Assembly: GCA_963556195.1 (NCBI GenBank)
Contig: OY744535.1
Coordinates: 92,401,353 to 92,465,352 of the forward strand
DNA from: Sepiola atlantica
Taxonomy: Eukaryota; Mollusca; Cephalopoda; Sepiida; Sepiolidae
Reading direction: 5' to 3'
DNA length: 64,000 bases
Both the position numbers and the translations under genes were made by a program. Positions 50,844-61,525 of this stretch are shown piece by piece; position 1 is the first letter of the stretch; the number at the start of each line of letters is the position of its first letter. A model generated the notes under the pieces. The model worked only from the letters and a program-made list of their open reading frames with translations, was not told where the DNA came from and ran no database searches.

Positions 50844-51044
50844 AATAATATTAGAATAAGATATCAGCCGGTATGTAGAAACATCTCGGGTGAATGGATG
50901 GAATATTGATGCTAGTCTTATCTTCTTTGAGGAGGTACAAGTCCGTTGGACAACATTCCGTATTTATACTTGCAAAACAACCACAGAAATGCAACAGTGC
51001 GGCTAAGCTTCATCTGCCTTTTCCAGTGTGCGTTATATATATAT

Positions 51045-51180
51045 ATATGGGAAAATGAATAAGGAAAACCAAAAAGGGATGTTTTTCATGTGTACATACA
51101 CGTTTCGTCTTTATTTATAACACTTCATCAGGATGATAATATAAAGAAAAATGTCATGCAAGTACGTGCACATATAGGGT
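51045..51180 (-). mobile_element. HHR repeat family A, copy 2 (minus)
   Basis: Starts at a short TA run with GGGAAAATGAATAAGGAAAA, then the HHR, then AAAGAAAAATGTCATGCAAG. With the plus copy at 51355-51465 it forms a head-to-head pair separated by about 180 bp of G-rich sequence. Confidence 0.8.
51090..51137 (-). ncRNA. Hammerhead ribozyme, family A copy 2
   Basis: Minus: CTGATGA (51131-51125), stem II GTGTT/AAGAC with one mismatch, GAAA, stem III ACG-TGTA-TGT, A17. Core and cleavage position complete. Stem I is not obvious from the flanks. Confidence 0.7.
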
Positions 51181-51354
51181 TGACATTATGGGAAGAAGGG
51201 AGGAAAGTAGTGGCCACTACTGGAGAAAACAGTAGGGCTGACGTCCGGACTTAGTGGAGTCAGTAGTGAGGAATGAAAGTAAATGTTTATGAAACTGAGT
51301 GGAGAAGAGAGGAAAGGTGGGGGTGAGCAGGGATACTGTGGCTGGTATATTATA

Positions 51355-51465
51355 TTATCATCCTGATGAAGTCTTATAAATAAAGACGAAACGTTGATGT
51401 ACACATATAAAACATCCCTTTTTGGTTTTCCTTTTTCATTTTCCCATTGCGTCGGATTATCTTCA
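51355..51465 (+). mobile_element. HHR repeat family A, copy 3 (plus)
   Basis: HHR followed by AACATCCCTTTTTGGTTTTCC, TTTTTCATTTTCCCATT, the complement of the outer end of copy 2. Runs toward a (TA)n at 51479. Confidence 0.8.
51357..51407 (+). ncRNA. Hammerhead ribozyme, family A copy 3
   Basis: CTGATGA (51363-51369), unpaired A, stem II GTCTT-ATAAATA-AAGAC (perfect 5 bp), GAAA, stem III ACG-TTGA-TGT, A17 at 51401. Core complete. Stem I weak in cis. Confidence 0.75.
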
Positions 51466-51475
51466 TCCTTCTTTT

Positions 51476-51478
<3 letters not shown>

Positions 51479-51532
<54 letters not shown>

Positions 51533-51585
51533 GGAAGTTCTTTTACCCTTCAAAACTGGGGAAAAAAAAAAAAAAAAAAAAAAAA
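51479..51585. repeat. (TA)n and poly(A) tracts
   Basis: TA run at 51479-51527 and an uninterrupted A run at about 51559-51585. The A run could be a retroposon tail, but no upstream element is identified. Confidence 0.9.
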
Positions 51586-51698
51586 TTGTTGAAAGATTTT
51601 AGTCTAGTAAGTCAATCAATCTACTGCAATCACTATTTTAGTTTACTTCCAAGAATATACTCTAATATAAATATATTTTTATATATGTTTTTATATAT

Positions 51699-51745
51699 AA
51701 GGGATCGTCAGTTGTTTACCATGAAAACTGTTTCGGGATTTTAAA
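51699..51745 (+). repeat. Short dispersed repeat G, copy 1
   Basis: GGGATCGTCAGTTGTTTACC, ATGAAAACTGTTTCGGGA. The same sequence is inverted at about 61,723-61,773, and both lie beside TA-rich DNA. Confidence 0.65.
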
Positions 51746-52064
51746 AACAAAACAGTATTTCTTTATCATGGCATCCCAGCAGTGTTGATCAGACACCACC
51801 TCCCTATTTAATAATTATTTTTTAATTTAAAAAGTTTACAAATATTTAATTTAGTTTTGCCTCCAGATTTGTTTTTCTAAAGTATTAAAATATAGTTTCC
51901 TTACCTGTGTTGTTCCTTTCAAAGTGGGTATTTACTATTTTACAGAACATCTATTTTATAGAGTTAGATGATTCCATTATAATAACCCCCCTTATTTTCC
52001 CTTGGTTATTTTCTTTGTCTACAAATGTTTTAAAATTAAAAATATATATTTATAAAAATATTTC

Positions 52065-52070
<6 letters not shown>

Positions 52071-52095
<25 letters not shown>
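52071..52095. repeat. (TA)n microsatellite
   Basis: Short TA run bordering the RT remnant on its 3' side. Confidence 0.9.
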
Positions 52096-52121
52096 CATTT
52101 ATTTATTTATTTTATCATGGA

Positions 52122-52609
52122 CTATTTACATATGTTATACATTTTTATAGTAGAGTTTTGGATTTCTTTTATCAATTTCTTTTGATTTATTTCATATAAT
52201 TTAAAAGCGTCAGGATAGCGTGTTATTGCCTTATTTAACTGTCTAAATATTTTATTTTTATCTCCACCTTGTTTAAGCATTCTTATTACTAATGAAGTGA
52301 CTGGAGGTATAAAATCCATTAACCTTAAAGTAACGCGGGCTATTCTTAGAAATTCGGACATTATACTCCCATAAAATATATACATAGGACAGGTACTACT
52401 TTTATGCGGCATACGAACGATATGAAAGGGAAAAGAATTTCTTTTATCAAACATTTTATAAATAAATCTACCATCCTCAATTTTTATATCTAAATCTAGA
52501 AAGGTAGCATGTATTCCTGTATGTTCACAATTTAATTTTAATTCCCTAGGATATATTAAATGTTTAGTATTTTCAAACTCCTCTCTATCATTTATACAGA
52601 CCAGGTCAT

Positions 52610-52613
<4 letters not shown>
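52122..52613 (-). pseudogene. Reverse transcriptase C-terminal half, 5'-truncated
   Basis: The minus frame is open from the TA tract to a stop near 52122, about 160 codons. It opens with the RT catalytic motif YIDDLV, followed by IYPRELKLNC, a FLDLDI motif, then MFDKRNSFPFHIVRMPH, YGSIMSEFLRIAR and MLKQGGDK. YxDD is the metal-binding active site of reverse transcriptases, and FLDL and the downstream FPF...P...SEFLRIAR pattern match the thumb region of an invertebrate retroelement RT family I recognise by style but cannot name with certainty (Penelope-like is plausible). Everything upstream of YIDD is missing and replaced by (TA)n: the Tyr-Ile codons are the last TA repeats. No endonuclease domain is visible downstream. 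The ORF starting at Met 52454 is only part of this frame. Confidence 0.8.

Positions 52614-52668
<55 letters not shown>
52612..52668. repeat. (TA)n microsatellite at the RT break
   Basis: TA run that begins exactly in the Tyr-Ile codons of the RT YIDD motif. Sequence on the far side (52669-52800) does not continue the RT frame. Confidence 0.9.
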
Positions 52669-52673
<5 letters not shown>

Positions 52674-52814
52674 GAAATTATATGTTTTAGGATATGCGTT
52701 CAGTACTTATGTTTAACCAACCCCTTCGAATTTAAGCTTGATTAATGGTCAACAAGTAACAACAGAACATATAGAAGTAAACCAAGTTGGTTTATATTGC
52801 AAAAGCCTAGATTT

Positions 52815-53107
52815 ATTTTATTTTTCTTACAGCTGAATCCATCAAATAGTTGATGAGATACAGGGTGGCACATACATACGTACGTACGTACGTACAGATA
52901 ACATAATTTCATGATTGAACTTTCTGGATCTCTGGGTTGCCTTGACTAATGATGCTGAAATTCTACAAACTTATAGAACCTATCAAATAAAAATTTTATG
53001 CAAAGTTCTAACTAATTTGGTTAATTGGTTTTTGAGTTATGATTGATCAAAGAAATGAGATTTCCAGCATAGGCCGTTTTTGAGGTCTATTAAGGGATAG
53101 AGCGCTC
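52815..53107 (-). repeat. Dispersed repeat E, copy 2 (inverted)
   Basis: Reverse complement of 50026-50330, with the same landmarks and an expanded ACGTACGTACGTACGT at about 52,880. Confidence 0.75.
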
Positions 53108-53339
53108 TCGCGCCTCCCTTGATTAGTTGTGCCACTTGCCTTTGGGATTCTCTACTGGCCGTACCAACATGCAGACATTTAAATGTAATGTGAACAAATA
53201 GAATATCTTGCTACCCAACCCCCTTCACAGGTTGCCCTTTTATAAATCTAATCGCTATCACAGCAGCCCTTTAGGTTTCAGTGGCGATATTCCCTTTTAA
53301 GGGAGAATAGAAGTTTTTAAAAAGTAAACCAAAAACGAA

Positions 53340-53530
53340 CAAAAGGGTTCATGTGTAGAATTTGGTATATTCGGACTACTGATCTCATCTTGGGTATTTT
53401 TATCACAACGTTTCGGCCGATGTAACCCCCGACCGTCTGCAGGTGTAACTTGTCGAACTGGGGAATCTTTCTGTCGAACTCGGGAATCTGGACGAAATTT
53501 CGAACGGAACCCTTTATTAAATCTACCCTT
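53340..53530 (-). mobile_element. Repeat family C, copy 2 (minus)
   Basis: On the minus strand: AAAGGGTTCCGTTCGAAATT, two AGATTCCC.AGTTCGACA motifs in tandem, then CTGCAGACGGTCGGGGGTTA, CATCGGCCGAAACGTTGTGA. GGTCG/CGGCC pairs like an HHR stem II and GAAAC is intact, but the CTGA core reads CTGC. Confidence 0.6.
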
Positions 53531-54150
53531 ATCTAAAAAAAAAATTCCGAAACAAAAAGGCTTGATTTGCCGTAAAACAGAACAAGCCAAGAGACTAATT
53601 CGAATAAGCATCGATATCTGAAGTTAATTAAAAAGCCAATCAATATCAGCTTAAATCTATTTCATTTCGGATAAATTCACTTTCATTTTAATTGCGGCAT
53701 ACAATTAAAAGACGGATATCATTTTTTCCCGCGTGTTCTTGTATCACATTTTAGAACGAACCAAAACGAAATTACTCGAAAAAAAAGATATTAATATTTT
53801 AGCAAAGAAAGACAAATATCGAAATGTAACGAATTGCTCGCTCAATGTGTCAAAATGAATTTTCCATTTAATGAAAAAAAAAAAGATATTAAAAAATATA
53901 TAAATATTTATCCGAAAACAAAATTCTTCAGACTTGCAATTCCAATAAAATTTAGTGATATTTGTTCTGTTTTGTTTTTTCTAATTTAGCGAAATTTTGT
54001 TTTTAAAAACACACATTTACAAATGACACACACAACGATATGGAAGTGGTATTAGTGAAAAGTATAGATCCGAGGGCGGGAATAAAGCACTATGGGTAGT
54101 CGATAATGCTAATATAAAAATATATTAACATTATGCCAAGGATTAGCGTA
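53531..54150. other. AT-rich spacer upstream of the U2-headed array
   Basis: No coding or repeat feature recognised, and no convincing snRNA-type proximal element before the first unit. Confidence 0.5.
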
Positions 54151-54154
54151 ATAA

Positions 54155-54490
54155 CGGCCTTTTGGCTAAGATCAAAGTGTAGTATCTGTTCCGATGGATA
54201 CTGCACTTCATAGATCGGTATTGTCTTGCCCTTCGGGGCTTGATTTACGCCGGTCTATGGGTCTGTCCTGTGCAGTTCTAGGAGGTCCACCCTCCCAGGC
54301 TTCGCCTCCCCTCTTTGGGGAGGAGTAAGTTAATTGCTTACTGTCTGAGGCGCCCCTACCGGGGAATGCCGACGGGGCTGCCCAGGCAATTTTTAATGGC
54401 CATAGCGCTCACCTTCTCGAGCGCTGGCTTTTCAAATCCCACTTTCCGACCTTGTGTCACATACTCCCATTGTGGGTGGGTGTTAAATAA
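54155..54490 (+). ncRNA. U2-headed unit 1
   Basis: CGGCC start. GCCC-TTCG-GGGC hairpin perfect. GTGTAGTATC pairs with GATACTGCAC (one G.U). Short tail. Confidence 0.75.
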
Positions 54491-54825
54491 CGCCTTTTGG
54501 CTAAGATCAAAGTGTAGTATCTGTTCCGATGGATACTGCACTTCATAGATCGGTATTGTCTTGCCCTTCGGGGCTTGATTTACGCCGGTCTATGGGTCTG
54601 TCCTGTGCAGTTCTAGGAGGTCCACCCTCCCAGGCTTCGCCTCCCCTCTTTGGGGAGGAGTAAGTTAATTGCTTACTGTCTGAGGCGCCCCTACCGGGGA
54701 ATGCCGACGGGGCTGCCCAGGCAATTTTTAATGGCCATAGCGCTCACCTTCTCGAGCGCTGGCTTTTCAAATCCCACTTTCCGACCTTGTGTCACATACT
54801 CCCATTGTGGGTGGGTGTTAAATAA
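54491..54825 (+). ncRNA. U2-headed unit 2
   Basis: Practically identical to unit 1, including GCCC-TTCG-GGGC. Short tail. The 77-codon frame shared with unit 1 (54315-54548, 54650-54883) only reflects unit identity. Confidence 0.75.
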
Positions 54826-55199
54826 CGCCTTTTGGCTAAGATCAAAGTGTAGTATCTGTTCCGATGGATACTGCACTTCATAGATCGGTATTGTCTTGGC
54901 CTTCGGGGCTTGATTTACGCCGGTCTATGGGTCTGTCCTGTGCAGTTCTAGGAGGTCCACCCTCCCAGGCTTCGCCTCCCCTCTTTGGGGAGGAGTAAGT
55001 TTATTGCTTACTGCCTGAGGCGCCCCTACCGGGGAATGCCGACGGGGCTGCTCAGGCAATTTTTAATGGCCAGAGTGCTCACCTTCTCGGGCGCTGGCTT
55101 TTCAAACCCCACTTTCCGACCCGAGCTTGGGTCACATCTTACTTGTGGGAGTAAGATAAACCTGGCCTTGTGCCTAACCTCCTGGGGAGGTAAATAAAA
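54826..55199 (+). ncRNA. U2-headed unit 3 (long tail)
   Basis: GGCC-TTCG-GGGC variant. Carries the long tail with ATCTTACT...AGTAAGAT hairpin and CTAACCTCCTGGGGAGGTAA. Confidence 0.75.
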
Positions 55200-55535
55200 C
55201 GGCCTTTTGGCTAAGATCAAAGTGTAGTATCTGTTCCGATGGATACTGCACTTCATAGATCGGTATTGTCTTGGCCTTCGGGGCTTGATTTCCGCCGGTC
55301 TATGGGTCTGTCCTGTGCAGTTCTAGGAGGTCCACCCTCCCAGGCTTTACCTCCCCTCTTTGGGGAGGAGTAAGTTAATTGCTTACTGTCTGAGGCGCCC
55401 CTACCGGGGAATGCCGACGGGGCTGCCCAGGCAATTTTTAATGGCCACAGTGCTCACCTTCTCGAGCACTGGCTTTTCAACTCCCACTTTCCGACCTTGT
55501 GTCACATATTCCTATTGTGGGTAGGGGTTAAATAA
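55200..55535 (+). ncRNA. U2-headed unit 4
   Basis: Starts CGGCC directly after the long tail of unit 3 with no spacer. Short tail. TTCCGCCGG in place of TTACGCCGG. Confidence 0.75.
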
Positions 55536-55866
55536 CGCCTTTTGGCTAAGATCAAAGTGTAGTATCTGTTCCGATGGATAGTGCACTTCATAGATCGGTA
55601 TTGTCTTGGCCTTCGGGGCTTGATTTCCGCCGGTCTGATCTGTCCTGTGCAGTTCTAGGAGGTCCACCCTCCCAGGCTTTACCTCCCCTCTTTGGGGAGG
55701 AGTAAGTTAATTGCTTACTGCCTGAGGCGCCCCTACCGGGGAATGCCGACGGGGCTGCGCAGGCAATTTTTAATGGCCAGAGTGCTCACCTTCTCGAGCG
55801 CTGGCTTTTCAAATCCCACTTTCCGACCTTGTGTCACATATTCCTATTGTGGGTAGGGTTAAATAA
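55536..55866 (+). ncRNA. U2-headed unit 5
   Basis: GATAGTGCAC weakens hairpin 1. 'GGTCTGATCTG' lacks the TATGGG of the others, breaking hairpin 2. Short tail. Confidence 0.7.
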
Positions 55867-56201
55867 CGCCTTTTGGCTAAGATCAAAGTGTAGTATCTGT
55901 TCCGATGGATACTACACCCTAAAGACTGGTATTGTCTTGGCCTTCGGGGCTTGATTTACGTCAGTCTATGGGTCTGTCCTGTGCAGTTCTAGGAGGTCCA
56001 CCCTCCCAGGCTTTGCCTCCCCTCTTTGGGGAGGAGTAAGTTTATTGCTTACTGCCTGAGGCGCCCCTACCGGAGAATGCCGACAGGGCTGCCCAGGCAA
56101 TTTTTAATGGCCAGATTGCTCACCTTCTCGAGCGCTGGCTTTTTAAATCCTACTTTCCGGCCTTGTGTCATATATTCCTATTGTTGGTAGGGATTAAATA
56201 A
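55867..56201 (+). ncRNA. U2-headed unit 6
   Basis: GATACTACAC makes hairpin 1 a perfect 10-bp helix. GACTG...CAGTC in hairpin 2 changes on both sides, keeping the pairing. Short tail. Confidence 0.75.
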
Positions 56202-56505
56202 CGCCTTTTGGCTAGGATCAAAGTGTAGTATCTGTTCCGATGGATACTGCACGCTGTCCTGTGCAGTTCTAGGCGGTGCACCCTCCCAGACTATGCCTCC
56301 CCTCTGTGGGGAGGAGTAAGTTAATTGCTTACTGTCTGAGGCGCCCCTACCGGGGAATGCCGACGGGGCTGCCCAGGCAATTTTTAAATGGCCAGAGTGG
56401 TCACCTCTCGAGCGCTGGCTAATCTAATCCCACTTTCCCGACCTTGTGTCACATCTTACCTTGTGGGAGGTAGATACATAATAAACACAAAAAAACAAAA
56501 AAAAA
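56202..56505 (+). ncRNA. U2-headed unit 7 (internal deletion)
   Basis: Keeps the U2 head (GGCTAGGATC variant) and GATACTGCAC, then jumps straight to GCTGTCCTGTGCAGTTCTAG, deleting hairpin 2. Partial long tail, followed by an A-rich spacer. Confidence 0.7.
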
Positions 56506-56840
56506 CGGCCTTTTGGCTAAGATCAAAGTGTAGTATCTGTTCCGATGGATACTGCACACCATAGACTGGTATTGTCTTGTCCTTCGGGTCTTGATTTATG
56601 CCGGTCTATGGGGTTGTCCTGTGCAGTTCTAGGAGGTTCACCCTCCCAGGCTTCGCCTCCCCTCTTTGAGGAGGAGTAAGTTTATTGCTTACTTCCTGAG
56701 GCGTTCCTACCGGGGAATGTCGACGGGGCTGCCCAGGCAATTTTTAAACCCTACTTTCCCAACCCGACTTTGGGTCACATCTTACTTGTGGAAGTAAGAT
56801 AAAAACTGGCATTGTGCCTAACTCCTGGAGAGGAGTAAAT
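56506..56840 (+). ncRNA. U2-headed unit 8 (long tail)
   Basis: CGGCC start, CCATAGACTGG/CCGGTCTATGG stem, then a long tail ending ACTCCTGGAGAGGAGTAAAT. Closest to the dispersed minus-strand copy at 15.8 kb at its 3' end. Confidence 0.75.
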
Positions 56841-56874
56841 CAATACTCACACTGGAAAAACTGAAACAACATTT

Positions 56875-57640
<766 letters not shown>

Positions 57641-58084
57641 CTGAGTGAAAAAGTGGAGTGGTGGGGGTGAATGAAATGATGTGGATGGCAGTGAGTGAAG
57701 AAGTGGAGGGGTGGGGAAAGCGGAGGGGAGGTGGGAGGCTCTGTGATTTTGGTATGTGGGTAATGTCATGGTTTAAAAAAGATTTGAAAAAATGAAGGTG
57801 GTTTGAAAGTGGAAGGGTGGGTAAGAGTGTGAGAGAAATAGTCGAAAAGGTGAAATAGGTGAGGGGGGAAGAAGGGAGATTTTGTTGTAGTTAGGTGTGA
57901 AATTTTTGGAGAGTAGTATTTGACCAGCTGGCTATGTCAAGAATGTGTGGAATGAGTAAATTAAAAGGTTGGGATTCGTGGTGAATGAAAATGTGTGTGT
58001 ATGTGGGGGGTGTATGCGGAGACTTGTATGTGAGTATAACTGAACAAAATCTTAACCTAGATCATGGCTAACCTCTAGTTTTCT

Positions 58085-58165
58085 CTTCACTCTCAGAAGA
58101 TGCACATGAATAATGTCGGAGGTTACATCGGCCGAAACGTTGTGAGAATAGCACCCACAATGAAC
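58085..58165 (+). mobile_element. Repeat family C, copy 3 (HHR relic)
   Basis: ACATGAATAATGTCGGAGG, TTACATCGGCCGAAACGTTG, then ATTAGTCCGACTAATCGAG. GTCGG/CGGCC pairing and GAAAC are retained; CTGA core lost. Confidence 0.5.
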
Positions 58166-58737
58166 ATATTAGTCCGACTAATCGAGATAATACAGAGGTA
58201 AATAGAATTAAGTATTATCTAATTCAAAGCAAACATTTAAAAAAAAAAATCTAAACTCCAAAGACTCATTATTATCGGGATTTACAGAGTCCGTCTCCGA
58301 CTTTGGTTCATCGAGACAAAAACTAATCTTGCTTCATGGAAAGTTCGTAATATATATTTGTCTTACATAATTAATTCTCGCTAACCCGTTATCTCATGTC
58401 GGACGACAAAATGGACGAGACTGTGTCTCACTATAAAACAATAGTTGCAAAAAGATAACCAAATGTCCTCGTTTCAATCGAGATGAAAACTATTGATTAA
58501 TATTTTAATCTGTCACAAAATATAATGTGGTAAGCCTATATCTTTTCTTTTGGAAAGTGACTAAGGACATTTCTCAGGAACATATGCGCACACACACACA
58601 TACACACATACGTACACTCACATTTATTTATTACGAGATGAATACCTGTCCCAGGATAGGGAAAAATTTATTCCACGAACCAAACAAGTTTCCACCAATT
58701 GTTTGTTCACTTTCTAAATATTAAAATACTAAACATT

Positions 58738-58935
58738 ATTTGATTTACTTCTCCAGGTCAATTGTTCAGCTTAAAAGCCAGTGCATGAAAAATGCTTTAG
58801 CAGTCCCGTCGGCATTCCCCATTATGTGTCGCCTTCTAAAAAATAATATAAAACCTCGGAGGGTGTACTCCCTGAGACTGAACAGGACAACACCCAAGTT
58901 TGGCAGCAACAAAGTCAATGTCAGACCGATTGTCG
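58738..58935 (-). mobile_element. Ancient, decayed U2-headed SINE copy
   Basis: On the plus strand TGATTTACTTCTCCAGG, GCAGTCCCGTCGGCATTCCCC, CTCGGAGGGTG.ACTCCCT and CTGAACAGGACAACACCC follow the order of the minus-strand copy at 15.76-16.0 kb (GCAGCCCCGTCGGCATTCCC, CTGGGAGGGTGGACCTCCT, CTGCACAGGACAGACCC). The U2 head itself is not recognisable. The open frames at 58740-59011 on both strands are therefore not genes. Confidence 0.6.
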
Positions 58936-59300
58936 TGGACGTATCCCCGACTAGTACGAATATAACAACATTCATTCTGCCAACTTTATTCCAATTCTGA
59001 TGAAAATCCATTACATAATTTTGATTCTAGAAAATGTCTGCAATTTAAGAAGTCTTAAGAAGATATTAGAATTCAGGGAATTTTGCTTTATTAGTCTTTC
59101 ATGTATACGGATCAAATTCAATGCAAATCTGAAATATTTCAATTTTGAAATTGGGTGTAGTAAGTACTCATATGTCGCCTCGATAAAACCCCTTTAAAAT
59201 ACTGTAATTTGAGTAATTCTTGTCTAATAACTATTGTTCTAATTTCAGAAAAAATAGAGTTATCTAATTTTTCACGAAAGAATCTCATACCCTTTACTTT
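58936..59300. other. Unique AT-rich spacer
   Basis: No feature recognised. Confidence 0.5.
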
Positions 59301-59302
59301 GC

Positions 59303-61525
59303 ATTAAACTAAATACAACTAAATATAACTTAATATAACTAAATAAAACTAAATACAACTAAATATAACTAAATAAAACTAAATATAACTAAATATAACT
59401 AAATACAACTAAATATAACTAAATATAACTAAATATAACTAAATAAAACTTAATATAAATAAATATAACTAAATATAACGAAATATAACTAAATATAACT
59501 AAATACAACTAAATAAAACAAAATATAACTAAATGCAACAGAATATAACAAAATACAAATAAATATAACTAAATATAACTAAATACAACAAAATATAACT
59601 AAAGATAACTAAATATAACTAAATATAACTAAATACAAATAAATATAACTAAATATAACTAAATACAACTAAATATAACTAAAATAAACTAAATACAACA
59701 AAATATAACTAAAGATAACTAAATATAACTAAATATAACTAAATACAACTAAATATAACTAAAATAAACTAAATATAACTAAACATAACTAAATATAACT
59801 AAATTAAACTAAATATTACGAAATACAACTAAATATAACTAAATATAACTAAATATAACTAAATAAAAGTAAATATAACAAAATACTACTAAATATAACT
59901 AAATATCACTAAATAGTACTAAATATAACTAAAAACAACTAAATATAACATAATACAACAAAATATAACTAAATAAAAGTAAATATAACTAAATAAAACT
60001 AAATATAACTAAATACAACAAGATATAACTAAATACAAATAAATAAATCTAAATACAACAAAATATGACTAAATATAACTTAATATTACTAAACATAACT
60101 AAATACAACTAAATATAACTAAATATAACTAAATATTACTAAACATTACTAAATAAAAGTAAATACGACAAAATATAACTAAATATAACTAAATATAACT
60201 AAATACAAATAAAGAAAACTAAATATAACTAACTACAACTTAATATAACTAAATATAACTAAATATTACAAAATATTACTAAATATAACTAAATATAACT
60301 AAATATAACTAAATACAACTAAATATAACTAAATATAACAAAATAAAACTATATATAACTAAATACAACTAAATATAACTAAATAAAAAAAAAACTAAAT
60401 ATAACTAAATATAACTAAATATAAAAAATATAAGTAAATACAACTAAATATAACTGAATACAAATAAATATAACTAAATATAACTAAATATAACAAAATA
60501 TAACTAAATATAACTAAATACAACTAAATATAACTAAATATAACTAAATACAACTAAATATAACTAAATACAAATAAATACAACTAAATACAAATAAATA
60601 CCACTAAATACAACAAAATATAACTAAATATAACTAAATATACCTAAATAAAAATAAATATATGTAAATACAACTAACTATAACTAAATATAACTAAATA
60701 TACCTAAATAAAAATAAATATATGTAAATACAACTAACTATAACTAAATATAACTAAATATAACTTAATAAAAATAAATATATGTAAATACAACTAACTA
60801 TAACTAAATATAACTAAATATAACTAAATAAAAATAAATATATGTAAATACAACTAACTATAACTAAATATAACTAAATATAACTAAATAAAAATAAATA
60901 TATGTAAATACAAATAACTATAACTAAATATAACTAAATATAACTAAATAAAAATAAATATATGTAAATACAACTGACTATAACTAAATATAACTAAATA
61001 AAAATAAATATATGTAAATACAACTAACTATAACTAAATATAACTAAATATAACTAAATAAAAATAAATATATGTAAATACAACTAACTATAACTAAATA
61101 TAACTAAATATAACTAAATAAAAATAAATATATGTAAATACAACTAACTATAACTAAATATAACTAAATATAACTAAATAAAAATAAATATATGTAAATA
61201 CAACTAACTATAACTAAATATAACTAAATATAACTAAATAAAAATAAATATATGTAAATACAACTAACTATAACTAAATATAACTAAATATAACTAAATA
61301 AAAATAAATATATGTAAATACAACTAACTATAACTAAATATAACTAAATATAACTAAATAAAAATAAATATATGTAAATACAACTAACTATAACTAAATA
61401 TAACTAAATATAACTAAATACAACTAAATATAACTAAATATAACTAAATATAACTAAATACAACTAAATATAACTAAATACAAGTAAATACACTAAATAT
61501 AACTAAATACAACTAAATATAACTA
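59303..61525. repeat. 10-bp satellite AAATATAACT with 60-bp higher-order zone
   Basis: About 2.2 kb of decamers AAATATAACT/AAATACAACT/AAATAAAACT. From about 60,650 to 61,390 a 60-bp unit (AAATAAAAATAAATATATGT, AAATACAACTAACTATAACT, AAATATAACTAAATATAACT) repeats about 13 times, one copy shortened by one decamer (near 60,961-61,011). The older diverged decamers flank it on the left. Confidence 0.95.

Larger units (their letters stand above)
54155..56840 (+). repeat. Tandem array of eight U2-headed SINE-like units
   Basis: Unit starts at 54155, 54491, 54826, 55200, 55536, 55867, 56202 and 56506 (spacings 336, 335, 374, 336, 331, 335, 304). Every unit begins CGCCTTTTGGCTAAGATC or CGGCCTTTTGGCTAAG, then AAAGTGTAGTATCTGTTC, matching U2 snRNA nucleotides from about position 10 to 45 with one extra A. 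After that the sequence leaves U2 and forms a chain of predicted hairpins. Most units end in a short tail ...GTTAAATAA. Units 3 and 8 have the long tail ending CTCCTGG.GAGG.AAAT, like the dispersed copy at 15.8-16.1 kb. Head-to-tail arrangement without target duplications is unlike ordinary SINE insertion. Confidence 0.9.

Noticed and set aside
52560..52745. 61-codon plus frame across the TA tract
   Set aside because: Antisense to the RT remnant and mostly TA repeat.
54315..54883. Identical 77-codon plus and 61-codon minus frames in U2-headed units 1 and 2
   Set aside because: Identity reflects tandem copies. Frames are not kept in other units, and the sequence is better explained as structured RNA.
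54155..56840. Genuine U2 snRNA genes
   Set aside because: Only about the first 37 nt match. Stem IIa/IIb and the canonical Sm site are missing, whereas real U2 is conserved throughout.
58740..59011. 86- and 81-codon open frames on both strands
   Set aside because: They overlap a decayed U2-headed SINE and have no domain.
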